DNA from: Candidatus Limosilactobacillus merdigallinarum
GTDB lineage: Bacteria > Bacillota > Bacilli > Lactobacillales > Lactobacillaceae
Assembly: GCA_019114515.1 (NCBI GenBank)
Contig: DXFH01000027.1
Location: 1-64,000 of the forward strand
Direction of reading: 5' to 3'
DNA: 64,000 nucleotides
The position numbers and the translations under genes are program-made. This document shows, piece after piece, positions 17,134 to 26,991 of the stretch; position 1 is the first letter of the stretch, and every line of letters begins with the position of its first letter. The notes under the pieces were generated by a model. That model was given only the letters and a program-made list of their open reading frames with translations. It was not told where the DNA came from and ran no database searches.

Positions 17134-18285
17134 CTAAAATTGCATCCGATAATTTAAAAATCCGGTAATTGCATTAATTCCCGGCTGAATAGAGTCTTCA
17201 TCCGGCGTCAAAGTGGCAGAGTGAAGCTGGGAGTCATCATTAACTCCTAGCCAAAACATCGTACCAGGAAATTTATTCAACAGGTAACCAAAGTCTTCAC
17301 CGGTCATCGCCGGTCGTGTTTCAATAAAGTTTACGCTGCTGGTATTTTGCATGTAGTAAATAAAGCGTTTGGTTAATTCAGGATTATTTTCAACTGGATA
17401 ATAGCCACCCTGGTTTAATCCTAAATCAACTTTTATGCCAAAACTTTTAGCAGTCCCATCACAAATCTTTTGTAAACGGTCATCAATCTTTAGAATCATT
17501 TTTTGAGTTAGGCCACGAATGGTACCCTCAATCCGGGTATGACCTGCAATTACATTACGAATCGTGCCCCCACTAATTTTACCTAAAGTAACCACCCCAC
17601 TATCAATGGGATCAATGCTTCGGGAAACAATTGTCTGAATCTGCATAATCAGACTCGCCGCTGCAACAACTGTATCACGCGCGTCCTGTGGAAAGGCAGC
17701 ATGACCACCCTTACCCTGGATGTCAATATTCACTTCAGTGGTGCCGGCAAATAAAGTCCCCATCCGGCAACCAATAGCACCAGCGGGGAGGTCAGGATTG
17801 TCATGTAAGCCGTAGAATTCGTCAGGACACCATTTGCCTGAAAATAGACCTAATTCATAAGCACGCTTGCCACCAGCATCGCTTTCCTCCGCCGGTTGGA
17901 AAAAGAAAAGTAGGTTATCTTTTGGCTGATGGTTGGCAAAGTAGCTCAACACACCGATAGCCATCGTCATATGGATATCATGCCCACATGCGTGCATGAC
18001 GCCTGGATGATGCGAAGAAAATGGTAGGCCCGTTTTTTCGGTAACGGGTAACGCATCAATATCCGTACGGTAACCGATCGTCCGTTGAGGCTTACTACCA
18101 TGAACCAGGACCATCATCGCAGTTGGCAAATCTGCTGGTTCGCGAATTTCCAAATGATCTTGTGGTAACTTAGCAACTAATTGACGCAAGTAAGCATGCG
18201 TCTGCTTTTCATGTAACGCTAATTCGGGAATTTCATGCAGGTGACGACGGATTTTGATTAAATCGTTTATGTCAAATTCTGCCAT
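17134..18285 (-). CDS. N-acetyldiaminopimelate deacetylase
   Basis: 383 residues, M20 amidohydrolase. The metal-binding blocks are MHACGHDIHMTM, FFFQPAEESDAGG and YGLHDNPDLP, with GKGGHAAFPQ in the dimerisation domain and MTGEDFGYLL near the C-terminus. In this operon it would hydrolyse N-acetyl-L,L-DAP to L,L-DAP and acetate. Related hippurate and amino-acid hydrolases share the fold; position directly after the acetyltransferase decides the assignment. Confidence 0.93.
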   Translation of the reverse strand: MAEFDINDLIKIRRHLHEIPELALHEKQTHAYLRQLVAKLPQDHLEIREPADLPTAMMVLVHGSKPQRTIGYRTDIDALPVTEKTGLPFSSHHPGVMHACGHDIHMTMAIGVLSYFANHQPKDNLLFFFQPAEESDAGGKRAYELGLFSGKWCPDEFYGLHDNPDLPAGAIGCRMGTLFAGTTEVNIDIQGKGGHAAFPQDARDTVVAAASLIMQIQTIVSRSIDPIDSGVVTLGKISGGTIRNVIAGHTRIEGTIRGLTQKMILKIDDRLQKICDGTAKSFGIKVDLGLNQGGYYPVENNPELTKRFIYYMQNTSSVNFIETRPAMTGEDFGYLLNKFPGTMFWLGVNDDSQLHSATLTPDEDSIQPGINAITGFLNYRMQF

Positions 18286-18288
18286 GAA

Positions 18289-19002
18289 TTACAGCTTCCT
18301 TAAGTTCTCTTCAAGGCCTGTCTTGCTGTCAGTCTTGGCGTCCACGTCTTTAATGTAGCGTGCTGGTACACCGGCAACCACCGTGTGTGGTTTCACATCA
18401 TGGGTAACAATTGCTCCCGCAGCCACGACGGCTCCTTCTCCAACATGGACACCTTCCAGGACTACCGCATTCGCGCCAATCAATACATTATCATCAACCT
18501 GCACTGGCTTAGCAGATGCTGGTTCAATGACTCCTGCCAGCACAGTACCAGCGCCAATGTGACAATGATTACCTACAATTGCACGGCCACCGAGAATGGT
18601 CCCCATGTCGATCATGGTGTCGTCACCGATTTCAGCCCCAATATTGATCACTGCACCCATCATCACAACGGCATTGTTACCAATGGAAACTTGATCACGA
18701 ATGATTGCTCCTGGTTCGATTCGTGCATTAATTTCTTTCAAGTCGAGCATTGGAACTGCCGAATTCCTGGCATCATTTTCCACTCGGACGCCATCAAAAT
18801 CATCTTTATGTGCTGCTAAAAATGGTTTTAAATCAGCCCAGTCGCCAAAAACAACGCCACTGTGTGCTGCAACATATGGGTCACTTGTTTCGGGAAAATC
18901 AATTTGATCCAGGTGTTGGCCCCGTAGATACACCTTTACTGGTGTCTTCTTAGGTGCGTTTCCAATATAATTAATAATACTTTGTGCATCTAATTTTGCC
19001 AT
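18289..19002 (-). CDS. dapD: tetrahydrodipicolinate N-acetyltransferase
   Basis: 237 residues. An N-terminal alpha/beta region is followed by a left-handed beta-helix of hexapeptide repeats ([20 protein letters not shown] onwards, then [12 protein letters not shown]), as in the DapH/YkuQ-type acetyltransferase. It uses acetyl-CoA to open tetrahydrodipicolinate, committing the cell to the acetylase branch rather than the succinylase or dehydrogenase branch. An AAGGAG site precedes the ATG. Confidence 0.95.
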   Translation of the reverse strand: MAKLDAQSIINYIGNAPKKTPVKVYLRGQHLDQIDFPETSDPYVAAHSGVVFGDWADLKPFLAAHKDDFDGVRVENDARNSAVPMLDLKEINARIEPGAIIRDQVSIGNNAVVMMGAVINIGAEIGDDTMIDMGTILGGRAIVGNHCHIGAGTVLAGVIEPASAKPVQVDDNVLIGANAVVLEGVHVGEGAVVAAGAIVTHDVKPHTVVAGVPARYIKDVDAKTDSKTGLEENLRKL

Positions 19003-19053
19003 AATTGATACTCCTTTCGTTATTATTATACCACCGAAGTTTTAGAAACCGTC

Positions 19054-20379
19054 TTACATCTTAACCGCGAGATAGTTCAAATCAAGCCGGCTCACATCGG
19101 CTGGTGTCTCTCGCCGAATAACTAAGCGAGCTTCACCATTTTCTGCAAAAACAACTGCTGGACGCGGGTTCCGATTATAATTAGATGCCATTGCATAACC
19201 ATAGGCACCAGTATCTAACATTGCTAAGATATCGCCGGGATGTGTCTTCGGCAATGGCTGGTGCATGGCTAAAACGTCCCCCGATTCACAGTACTTACCA
19301 GCAATTCGTACACGCTCAGTGGCCGGAGCTTGAGGATCACGTGCATACACAGTTTCATATTCGGCCTGGTATAAAGCAGGACGAATGTTATCCCCCATTC
19401 CGCCATCAACCGAGATAAAGGGTTCATAGCCACCAGGAATATCCTTGCGTGAACCAACCGTATATAAAGTATATCCTGCTGGCCCTACTAGAGATCGGCC
19501 CGGTTCAATCCAAATGGCTGGCATGTTGATTCCCGTCTTTTGGACTTCTTCTTCCATTGCGGTGATAATACCATCAACAAAGTCTTCAGGGGCCATTGGC
19601 GATTGCAAAGACGAGTATTGAATACCAAAACCACCACCAACATTAATAGAAGAAACTTCATAACCGTATTGTGCCTTCCAATGCGCGGCAACGTCTACTA
19701 ACTTCCGTGCTGCTGCATTAAATCCGCGGCCATCAAAAACCTGGGAACCTATGTGGGCATGGACACCAAAGACTTCCATTCGTTCACTTTGCAAAATGAT
19801 TTGTAAAGCCCGGTCAGCCTGACCAGACTGCAAATCAAAACCGAACTTGCTGTCTACCTGACCAGTTGCAATGTATGAATTCGTATGTGCAGCGATGCCC
19901 GGTGTAATTCTGATAACCACCTTACAGTGCGTTTGCTGTTCTTGTAATACCTTATTTAACAGATCAATTTCATGAAAGTTATCAACGATGATTAAACCAA
20001 CATCGTGTTTTACTGCCATTTCCAGTTCTTCACGCGACTTGTTATTACCATGAAAAGCAACCTTTGCCATTGGGAATCCCGCATTAATTGCCGTTTGTAA
20101 TTCCCCACCAGAAACTACGTCGGTATGAATTCCCTCCTGCGCCATTACCTGGTAAATACCAATTGAAGAAAAGGCCTTACTAGCATAAGAAATCCCATAA
20201 TGTACATGACGCTGTTCAAAAACATGCTTAAAGCGTTGAATCTGGTCACGTACCTTATTGATGTCGTAAACGTATAAAGGCGTGTCAAATTGATGAGCAA
20301 GGGTTAATGCATCGACCCCACCAATTTGTAAATGACCTGCATCATTCAAATTATCAGCTGTTAGTTGTTCGTTCATCAT
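19054..20379 (-). CDS. lysA: diaminopimelate decarboxylase LysA
   Basis: 441 residues, fold type III PLP decarboxylase. The PLP lysine is in ISYASKAFSS; HAHIGSQ, NVGGGFG, EPGRSLVG and KYCESGDVLA (catalytic Cys region) follow. It converts meso-DAP to lysine. As the first gene after the lysine riboswitch it is the natural feedback target. Having it first, with the DAP biosynthetic genes behind it, means that lysine excess would lower DAP supply as well. Confidence 0.97.
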   Translation of the reverse strand: MMNEQLTADNLNDAGHLQIGGVDALTLAHQFDTPLYVYDINKVRDQIQRFKHVFEQRHVHYGISYASKAFSSIGIYQVMAQEGIHTDVVSGGELQTAINAGFPMAKVAFHGNNKSREELEMAVKHDVGLIIVDNFHEIDLLNKVLQEQQTHCKVVIRITPGIAAHTNSYIATGQVDSKFGFDLQSGQADRALQIILQSERMEVFGVHAHIGSQVFDGRGFNAAARKLVDVAAHWKAQYGYEVSSINVGGGFGIQYSSLQSPMAPEDFVDGIITAMEEEVQKTGINMPAIWIEPGRSLVGPAGYTLYTVGSRKDIPGGYEPFISVDGGMGDNIRPALYQAEYETVYARDPQAPATERVRIAGKYCESGDVLAMHQPLPKTHPGDILAMLDTGAYGYAMASNYNRNPRPAVVFAENGEARLVIRRETPADVSRLDLNYLAVKM

Positions 20380-20428
20380 TGCTCTCTTATCCTCACTAAC
20401 TTAGATTGTCGAAGAGTAAAGAGGGTAT

Positions 20429-20475
20429 AAAAAAAGCGGTGCAATGTGCGCCGCAAAAAAATGCCCTAATGGCAT
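20429..20475 (-). terminator. riboswitch-associated tandem terminators
   Basis: Two adjacent hairpins on the minus strand, each followed by a U run: ATGCC/GGCAT (20461-20475, U run 20455-20460) and a stronger GCGGCGCA/TGCACCGC stem with one mismatch (20436-20454, U run 20429-20435). They lie between the L-box aptamer and lysA. Confidence 0.85.
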
Positions 20476-20480
20476 CCTAG

Positions 20481-20656
20481 TCCTCGATAGCGCACCGTAA
20501 ACATTTGTAGTTTACGACAGTCCGTGATCTCTTAAATCACGACCCGGTTAAACAAGCAGTGATCATGCTTGTCACCTCGGCGACCGCCCCTTTCACGATT
20601 AGTCAACGCCTGATCCTGGCTCTAAATCGCTACTTTTGTTAGTCGCGCCTCTTCGA
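20481..20656 (-). ncRNA. lysine riboswitch (L-box)
   Basis: The minus-strand RNA begins GAAGAGGCGCG and contains AGGGGCGGTCGCCGAGGTG, a CTGTC segment and closes with GGTGCGCTATCGAG, the conserved L-box core positions and spacing. It senses L-lysine. The aptamer is followed by intrinsic terminators before lysA, so control is by transcription termination when lysine is abundant. Confidence 0.95.
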
Positions 20657-20665
20657 ATGGTTTAA

Positions 20666-20694
20666 ATTATAAGCGGTCGCTTACTATTCGTCAA
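20666..20694 (-). promoter_or_regulatory. promoter of the lysine operon
   Basis: TTGACG (20689-20694) and TATAAT (20666-20671) on the minus strand are 17 nt apart and end about 10 nt before the L-box aptamer. Confidence 0.85.
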
Positions 20695-20769
20695 TGTAAT
20701 TATGATAATTCACTCATTTTTCACTAATATAACTATAATTATTTATATTTGACTAGTAAGGGTTCATGC

Positions 20770-20798
20770 TTGAATGGGCCTCATAATTGGTTTAGTAT
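20770..20798 (+). promoter_or_regulatory. candidate dapF promoter
   Basis: TTGAAT (20770-20775) and TAGTAT (20793-20798) are 17 nt apart, about 48 nt before the dapF ATG. It lies within the extended ORF of the track, supporting the shorter dapF start. Confidence 0.5.
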
Positions 20799-20845
20799 AC
20801 GAACACAGACTTAATAAACATCAATGCAATCCTAGGAGGAACATT

Positions 20846-21856
20846 ATGACGCAGTTGTTAAAGGTACACGGTTCACAAAATCATTTCTTCATTCTTGATC
20901 AAACATTACTTAATGAGCCATTGAAGGATAAAGAACTTAGTATGTTAGCTCAGCAGCTTTGTGCAAGCGACACTGGCATTCTAAATGGTGCTGACGGAAT
21001 CCTCGTCGTTGACCGTCCAGACCATCCTGGCCCAGCTGCGCGCATGCAAGTTATTAATGCTGACGGCAGCGAAGCTTCAATGTGCGGTAATGGTATTAGG
21101 ACAGTAGCCCGCTATGTAGCCAGCAAAACTGGCAAGAACCAATTTGCAATCCAAACAATGTGTGCTGACTTACGCGTATCTAAGCAGGATGACCTTGCCC
21201 CTAATGTCCCTGCTTTTGCTGCAGAAATTTCTCCCGTTACGTTTAACGCCAAATCATTGCCATTTCGTCATCTTGGCAAAAAACGCATCGTCAACGACTA
21301 TGTACCCGAATTGCAACCGGGATTGCGGTTTACTTCGATTGCGGTCCCGAATCCACATTTAATCAGTTTTGTCGATAAAGAAACGATTAAGGGAAACGTT
21401 CTTGGTCAACTAGGGAGTTACCTTAATGGCCACAACCCTTACTTTACTGACGGCGTTAACGTTAGCTTTGCTGCCATCCTCGGTCAGAATAAACTTTTCG
21501 TTAGCACCTTTGAGCGGGGCGTTGGCTTTACCAATGCCTGTGGCACTGGGATGTCCGCAACTTCTCTCGCCTTTTGCCTCACCCATCCTGATCAAGGACA
21601 GTTAGATCATAAGATCGATGTCTATAACCCTGGTGGCAAAGTCCAGGTAATTGTCCACTTTGACCGACCGAATTATTGGATGGAACTGATTGGTAACGCA
21701 ACTGTCACCGATAAGATCGAGGTAGCTGAAAAAAATTTGCACCAAGCAAATGTTACCAACGACCAAGTACAAATTGAACACACCGATGAACAGGAAGCCT
21801 ATCACAATTACATTCAAAGTATTTCTCATCCTATCGATGTCAATGTCAAAGACTAA
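20846..21856 (+). CDS. dapF: diaminopimelate epimerase DapF
   Basis: 336 residues. The two catalytic cysteines are in ASMCGNGIR and NACGTGMSA. The N-terminal substrate loop reads HGSQNHFF, a variant of the usual HGLGNDF and typical of lactobacilli. It interconverts L,L- and meso-DAP, the form used for peptidoglycan and lysine. GGAGG stands 6 nt before the ATG at 20846; the track start at 20774 would lie in the promoter. The gene is divergent from the L-box operon and has no aptamer of its own. Confidence 0.95.
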   Translation: MTQLLKVHGSQNHFFILDQTLLNEPLKDKELSMLAQQLCASDTGILNGADGILVVDRPDHPGPAARMQVINADGSEASMCGNGIRTVARYVASKTGKNQFAIQTMCADLRVSKQDDLAPNVPAFAAEISPVTFNAKSLPFRHLGKKRIVNDYVPELQPGLRFTSIAVPNPHLISFVDKETIKGNVLGQLGSYLNGHNPYFTDGVNVSFAAILGQNKLFVSTFERGVGFTNACGTGMSATSLAFCLTHPDQGQLDHKIDVYNPGGKVQVIVHFDRPNYWMELIGNATVTDKIEVAEKNLHQANVTNDQVQIEHTDEQEAYHNYIQSISHPIDVNVKD

Positions 21857-21882
21857 ATAAAATCAGTGACGATTTCATAGAA

Positions 21883-21919
21883 CAAAAAAACAGCAGGACT
21901 TCAATCCTGCTGTTTTTTT
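21883..21919 (+). terminator. dapF terminator
   Basis: ACAGCAGGA pairs with TCCTGCTGT and is followed by seven T residues; A residues on the other side make it usable in both directions. Confidence 0.93.
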
Positions 21920-22014
21920 GTCAATCGCCACGTGACCTAATTCTTATTAGCATCTTCTGCACGATCCTTCCTACTGCCTTGGTAGCCAACGTTATTGTGG
22001 CCCAAGCACTGCTC

Positions 22015-23436
22015 CTATTTCCAACCTGTTAAGTCTTCTACAACAGCACGGGCCTCAGGGGTTACGTCAGCCATTGAGCCACCGTCATGAACCCGCTTGA
22101 TTTCGTTCATCAAAATGGTGTGCGTATGTTTGTTAAGGTTCAACTTCCAAACCAAAATTAAGCCTACCGTAGCCATGAAGCAGACGCCAATAATGGCACG
22201 TACAGCACTGGTTGGCTGAACTTTCGCACTCTTAACAAAGCCAAAGTGGTTAAGAACCATGCCCATCACAAAGACGTCGCACGCTTGCATCAGCCGGCCG
22301 CACAGGGTCATCGCTGCGGAGTAAACACCTTCCCGCCGCCGATTAGCAACGGCTTCATCCACATCGGGAATAAATGGGTAAATAGCCCATGGTGTGTAGT
22401 AAACACCGCCAATAAAAGTAGAGATAAAGACGGCTACGAAAATAATTGCTGCGGTATTAGTAACATGGAACCAATACAAACAAGCATAAGCTACTACCGA
22501 TGCCATAATGACACACAAGCAGGCAGTAAATGGCCATTTAAAGCCTTTCTTGGTCATTACCACCCTGAAGACCGCCGTTGCACCTAATTGCAGGATCGCT
22601 GCCATACTATTGATTCCTGAAACCAGAGTGGCTGGCTTTTTCATAGCAAACAAAATGTAGTAAGTAAAGACTGCGGTATATAAGTCAACGGAACCCTTAC
22701 CGAACATGTAAACACCTAGTTGCCGTCTAAAAGCACGAATTCTAAGCGTCGACAGGTAGTCGATAAACAGTTTCTTAATGGCTTCCCACCAGTTATCAAT
22801 GTGTTCTACCTTAACTTCATCTGCTGATAATTCCAAGGTGTGAAAGTACACCAGCAGTTAACCAGCGCACATTACTACTGAGAGCAGGATGGCAACGACT
22901 AAGAACGAGTACGGTGAGCTCGTTCCCAAAAATGAGAATGCCAATACCGGTACAGCGGCAACGGTAAAGTTGTCAATTTTGGCAATCATTTCACCATAGC
23001 CAACCAAATAATTACGCTCCTTAAAACTCGTACTCATTTCTACTGACAAGGTCCCATATGACATTGAACACCTGGTATAGATAAGCTCAAACAAAACATA
23101 GCTAAACAAGTAGTACCAGTAGTTCATATTGGCAATCCATTGTAATGGGTACAAAAGCATTAATGGCGCTCCAATCATGATCCAAAAGCGCCGCCGACCA
23201 ATTTTGGTCACGTAGAAGTTATCGGAGACAAAAGCAATTAGTGGATTGGCAAACCCTTGCAAAATGGTTGCGATGTAAACAATCGTAGCTGCTGACTTCG
23301 CGGATAATTTGCCAAAAATCGTATAGAAGAAAAGCAACCATGCACCGGACATTGCCGAAACCGAATTACCCCTCAAGTGCCCACACCCATAGGCAATCCG
23401 GGTCCCATTAGTGATTTTATGGTCTTTTCTGGACAA
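22015..23436 (-). pseudogene. GPH-family sugar:cation symporter interrupted by an in-frame stop
   Basis: Two ORFs in the same frame (23436-22858 and 22851-22015) together make about 473 residues, the normal length of a glycoside-pentoside-hexuronide transporter with 12 membrane segments. The N-terminal half has YGCGHLRGNSVSAMSG and SDNFYVTKIGRRRFW; the C-terminal half has the central loop, FGKGSVDLYTAVFTYYILF and HFGFVKSAKVQP. Only the TAA codon at 22858-22860 (after VVMCAG) separates them, so the break is a single nonsense change. The start is TTG at 23436 behind AGGAGG. Substrate unknown; no sugar-hydrolase gene adjoins it. Confidence 0.88.
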
Positions 23437-23723
23437 GAGAAACCTCCTAAAGAATCATTCTTTTATGGGAGCATTCCTATTAGCAAGCAAAAAACAACTG
23501 ACCTTGAATTGTTTAATAAACAGGATCAGTTATAAATGTAACCAGTTTCATTTATACAAGTCAATTATAGTACTATTGTCAGCAAATTTACGTAAAATTG
23601 AAGTTTATGGCAGAATATGCTGTGTTGTGTGATCATCCTAAACATTAAGTGCCGAGTTGTCGATTATTAGGAGCAAGCAATTATAGTTAACATAATCTTA
23701 ATTATGTAATAATGCTTGTAAAC
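23437..23723. other. intergenic region between the GPH transporter and rpoD
   Basis: No supported gene. On the minus strand TTGACT near 23560 with a weak TACATT 18 nt downstream could be the transporter promoter. The plus-strand 73-codon ORF at 23411 has no support. Confidence 0.35.
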
Positions 23724-23761
23724 AAAAAGTTCCTGCAACCAGTTGTTGATTGCAGGAACTT
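23724..23761 (-). terminator. rpoD terminator
   Basis: AAGTTCCTGCAA pairs with TTGCAGGAACTT across an 11-nt loop; on the minus strand it runs into a U-rich tail. It lies about 60 nt after the rpoD stop. Confidence 0.88.
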
Positions 23762-23819
23762 AATCGGAAATATTTAATTAATCTAACCTATTCTTCCGTC
23801 CTTATAGATTAGGAACCAC

Positions 23820-24965
23820 CTATTCCAAGAAATCCTTCAGTTGCTTGGAACGTGATGGATGGCGCAGCTTACGTAAAGCCTTGGCTTCGATTTGCCGAAT
23901 CCGTTCACGAGTAACACCGAAGACCTTACCAACTTCTTCCAGTGTCCGCGTACGACCATCATCAAGGCCAAACCGCAGACGGAGAACATTTTCTTCCCGG
24001 TCGGTCAGCGTGTCCAACACGTTTTCCAACTGCTTCTTCATCATTTCGTAAGCAGCGTGGTCAGCCGGACTGGTAGCATCGTGATCTTCAATGAAGTCAC
24101 CCAAGTGCGAGTCATCCTCTTCACCAATTGGTGTTTCCAGAGAAACTGGCTCTTGCGCAATCTTCAGGATGTTGCGGACCTTTTTGGTAGGCATATCCAT
24201 TTCCGCACCAATTTCCTCTGGCAGTGGTTCACGACCTAAGTCTTGCAGCAGTTGCCGTTGAATCCGAATCAGTTTGTTGATCGTTTCCACCATGTGAACA
24301 GGAATCCGAATCGTCCGGGCCTGGTCAGCAATGGCACGGGTAATCGCTTGCCGAATCCACCAGGTGGCATACGTAGAGAACTTGAATCCTTTACGGTAAT
24401 CGAACTTTTCTACCGCCTTCATCAGGCCCATATTGCCTTCTTGAATAAGGTCCAGGAATTGCATCCCCCGGCCAACATAACGCTTGGCAATGGATACCAC
24501 CAGTCGTAAGTTAGCTTCGGCTAATTCTTGCTTAGCGGTTTCGTCACCCTTTTCAATCCGTAAGGCCAGTTCGACTTCCTGGTCAGCAGTTAACAGGTTA
24601 ACTCGACCAATTTCCTTCAGGTACATCCGTACGGGATCGTTGATTTTAACCCCAGTTGGTGCAGAAGTATCCCGATCCTTAATAGCCTTTTGGGAAAGCT
24701 TTTCGGTAGCTTTTAAGGCACGTGGATCAGGATCACCATTATCATCCACGACAGAGATACCGGCATCTTCGACATTTTGCATCAAGTTATCGATGCCGTC
24801 AGCGTTTAGGTCAAATGGTTCGGCAATCTGCTTGCTCAGTTCGTCATAACGGATATTTTTCTTCTTTTTATAATCACGAATTAATTTACCAACAGCCTGA
24901 TCATATTTCTTTTGATCAAAATCATCTTGGTTGGAAATTACGAGATCTTTTTTTGCTTTAGCCAT
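23820..24965 (-). CDS. rpoD: RNA polymerase primary sigma factor RpoD (sigma A)
   Basis: 381 residues. Region 1.2 [13 protein letters not shown], region 2 ([34 protein letters not shown]), region 3 and region 4 with [27 protein letters not shown] are intact. It directs transcription from TTGACA/TATAAT promoters such as those seen throughout the window. It starts two bases from the dnaG stop, so the two form the classic macromolecular synthesis pair; rpsU is elsewhere. Confidence 0.98.
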   Translation of the reverse strand: MAKAKKDLVISNQDDFDQKKYDQAVGKLIRDYKKKKNIRYDELSKQIAEPFDLNADGIDNLMQNVEDAGISVVDDNGDPDPRALKATEKLSQKAIKDRDTSAPTGVKINDPVRMYLKEIGRVNLLTADQEVELALRIEKGDETAKQELAEANLRLVVSIAKRYVGRGMQFLDLIQEGNMGLMKAVEKFDYRKGFKFSTYATWWIRQAITRAIADQARTIRIPVHMVETINKLIRIQRQLLQDLGREPLPEEIGAEMDMPTKKVRNILKIAQEPVSLETPIGEEDDSHLGDFIEDHDATSPADHAAYEMMKKQLENVLDTLTDREENVLRLRFGLDDGRTRTLEEVGKVFGVTRERIRQIEAKALRKLRHPSRSKQLKDFLE

Positions 24966-24967
24966 TA

Positions 24968-26848
24968 TTAACCAATCTCCTCCGTCTTCATATTTTGTTG
25001 TTTTTGGTAGAGTTGAACCAATTCTTGCGCAATCTTAGTAGTGGCCGCTTCATCATTTACCATCGCGGCTTCGTTTAACGCAGCCTTTTTTGCCTGAATC
25101 TGTTGTTTAAGCGGCGCTTCTTGCATCACGACTGCGATACAGTCATTGACAACTTCGTCAGTAGAATCATGATCCACTTTACAATCACTGACTTCACTTA
25201 AAATTGAACGACTGCGGTCATCGGGCAACTGATCTAAAATAGCCGCAATCGATGGTTGGTCATGATTTGTCAGATACTGCCGCACAGTCTCATAAGTCTG
25301 TTGATAAGCTTCATCTGCAAACTGGAATCCAGCAAGCTGATCAAGGTGCTGGCGAACTTCTTCATCGTCCAGGTAATAAGCTAACAGACGCCGCTGTGCG
25401 CCCTCCACTTTGCTCAAAACACGCGTTTCCGCAGTACTGGTGTCTACAGGAACATGTTCACTTTCATGCGCGGTTTTACCAACTGTGGGCACCGTCTTTT
25501 GTGCTGGCTTTTTTGGTAAGGTCGCCGCAATTTGAGCTATTTGCTCTTGCAAGCTAGCAATACTTAGCCCAAACTCATCGGCCAGCTCTTTCAAGTAGAC
25601 ATTTTGCTCTACTGGCGATGAAACACCAGCAACGATTCTGAGTACCGCGTTTAAATAGCCGATCAGCTCACCTTGCTGATGTAAGTTAAGTCCCCGCCGA
25701 AGGTAATGCATCTGAAATTCAACGGGCGTTTCCGCATGACCTGCCATGTACTGCTGAAAGCTTTGAACTCCTCGTTGCTGTACATACTCATCAGGATCAA
25801 TCCCCGCGGGTAGCTGAACTACGCGTATATTCATTTGAGGAGCGTCTTGCCGGATCAACTTGATAGCTCGATCAATGGCATTTTGGCCAGCATCATCACC
25901 ATCATAGCAAATGATTACTTCATTTACGAAGCGTTGAATAACTTGCACCTGTTCATCAGTCAAGCTGGTCCCCATCGAAGCCACACCATTGTGAATTCCC
26001 GCACCATACGCGGAAATGACATCCATGAATCCTTCAAAGAGGATCAGACTACCAGCTGAACGCGCCGCCTTTTTAGCACGATGCAGGTTGAAAAGGTTCT
26101 GGCGCTTATTAAACAGCTCCGTCTCTGGACTATTTAAATACTTGGGCTCGTGATCATTCCCCTTTTTCGCTAAAATACGGCCGGAAAAGCCTACCACTTG
26201 GCCGTTACTGCCATCTAAAGGGTACATCACCCTTCCATGGAAGCGGTCATGTAAATTTCCCTCACGATCGGTCACAAACAGCCCAGATTTACGCAATAGC
26301 TGATAATCAAGTTTCTGTTGCTGACAATATTCTAAGAGAACTTCCTCATCACCGGCGGGTGCGAAACCAAGGTTAAACTCGTCGATTAATTGGCGGCTCA
26401 TACCCCGCTGTTGTAAATAATGTAAGGCACCACGCCCGGCTTCTGTAGAAACTAGAATATGATGGTAAAGTTTGGCGCTGGCAGCGTGGAGGCTAATCAA
26501 TTGGCCTACTTCAGAGGTTTGTGCATGATTATCTTCTGCACCAGGTACATATTGACGTGGCAATTGGATGTTAGCCATTTTGGCTACCTCAGCAACTGCC
26601 TCGGGGAAAGACAAATGATGCAGTTGCTGCAAAAAGCCAAAAACATTGCCACTGCGATGACAACTGAAACAATAGAAAAATTGTTTCTGTTCATTGACTG
26701 CAAATGATGGTGTGTCATCACGATGGAAAGGACAATGTCCCATCAAATTCTTACCCTGTGCTCGCAGCTGCACGTCCTGGCTGATCACATCAACAATATT
26801 GACTGAATCCCTAATCCTATCAATTAACTCGTTAGGAATTTTGGCCAT
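24968..26848 (-). CDS. dnaG: DNA primase DnaG
   Basis: 626 residues. N-terminal zinc finger CPFH...[11 protein letters not shown], catalytic core with the TOPRIM motif [10 protein letters not shown] and [11 protein letters not shown], then a helicase-interaction domain at the C-terminus rich in charged residues. It lays RNA primers at the replication fork with DnaB helicase. Directly upstream of rpoD in one transcript. Confidence 0.98.
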   Translation of the reverse strand: MAKIPNELIDRIRDSVNIVDVISQDVQLRAQGKNLMGHCPFHRDDTPSFAVNEQKQFFYCFSCHRSGNVFGFLQQLHHLSFPEAVAEVAKMANIQLPRQYVPGAEDNHAQTSEVGQLISLHAASAKLYHHILVSTEAGRGALHYLQQRGMSRQLIDEFNLGFAPAGDEEVLLEYCQQQKLDYQLLRKSGLFVTDREGNLHDRFHGRVMYPLDGSNGQVVGFSGRILAKKGNDHEPKYLNSPETELFNKRQNLFNLHRAKKAARSAGSLILFEGFMDVISAYGAGIHNGVASMGTSLTDEQVQVIQRFVNEVIICYDGDDAGQNAIDRAIKLIRQDAPQMNIRVVQLPAGIDPDEYVQQRGVQSFQQYMAGHAETPVEFQMHYLRRGLNLHQQGELIGYLNAVLRIVAGVSSPVEQNVYLKELADEFGLSIASLQEQIAQIAATLPKKPAQKTVPTVGKTAHESEHVPVDTSTAETRVLSKVEGAQRRLLAYYLDDEEVRQHLDQLAGFQFADEAYQQTYETVRQYLTNHDQPSIAAILDQLPDDRSRSILSEVSDCKVDHDSTDEVVNDCIAVVMQEAPLKQQIQAKKAALNEAAMVNDEAATTKIAQELVQLYQKQQNMKTEEIG

Positions 26849-26879
26849 CGCTCAACCCCCTAACACTGCATAGCAACGA

Positions 26880-26911
26880 AAGGTCGCTTCCCAAAAATGG
26901 AATGCGACCTT
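26880..26911 (-). terminator. hairpin between glyS and dnaG
   Basis: AAGGTCGC pairs with GCGACCTT, with additional TTCC/GGAA pairs nearby. The U run after it on the minus strand is weak. It may terminate glyQS, or it may be a structured 5' leader of dnaG, because a promoter-like pair lies upstream of it. Confidence 0.5.
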
Positions 26912-26946
26912 AAATTGGACATACTACACCAAATTTAACTCTTTTA

Positions 26947-26974
26947 ATTTTAACACAATTCATTTATAAAGCAA
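26947..26974 (-). promoter_or_regulatory. candidate dnaG-rpoD promoter
   Basis: On the minus strand TTGCTT (26969-26974) and TAAAAT (26947-26952) are 16 nt apart, about 100 nt before the dnaG ATG. Confidence 0.4.
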
Positions 26975-26991
26975 TTAGCTTGCTTATAAAT

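Noticed and set aside
20774-20845. N-terminal extension of dapF in the ORF track
   Set aside because: Contains the candidate promoter and precedes a strong ribosome site; the conserved DapF sequence starts at 20846.
23411-23632. 73-codon plus-strand ORF
   Set aside because: Begins inside the transporter start region, no ribosome site, composition of intergenic DNA.
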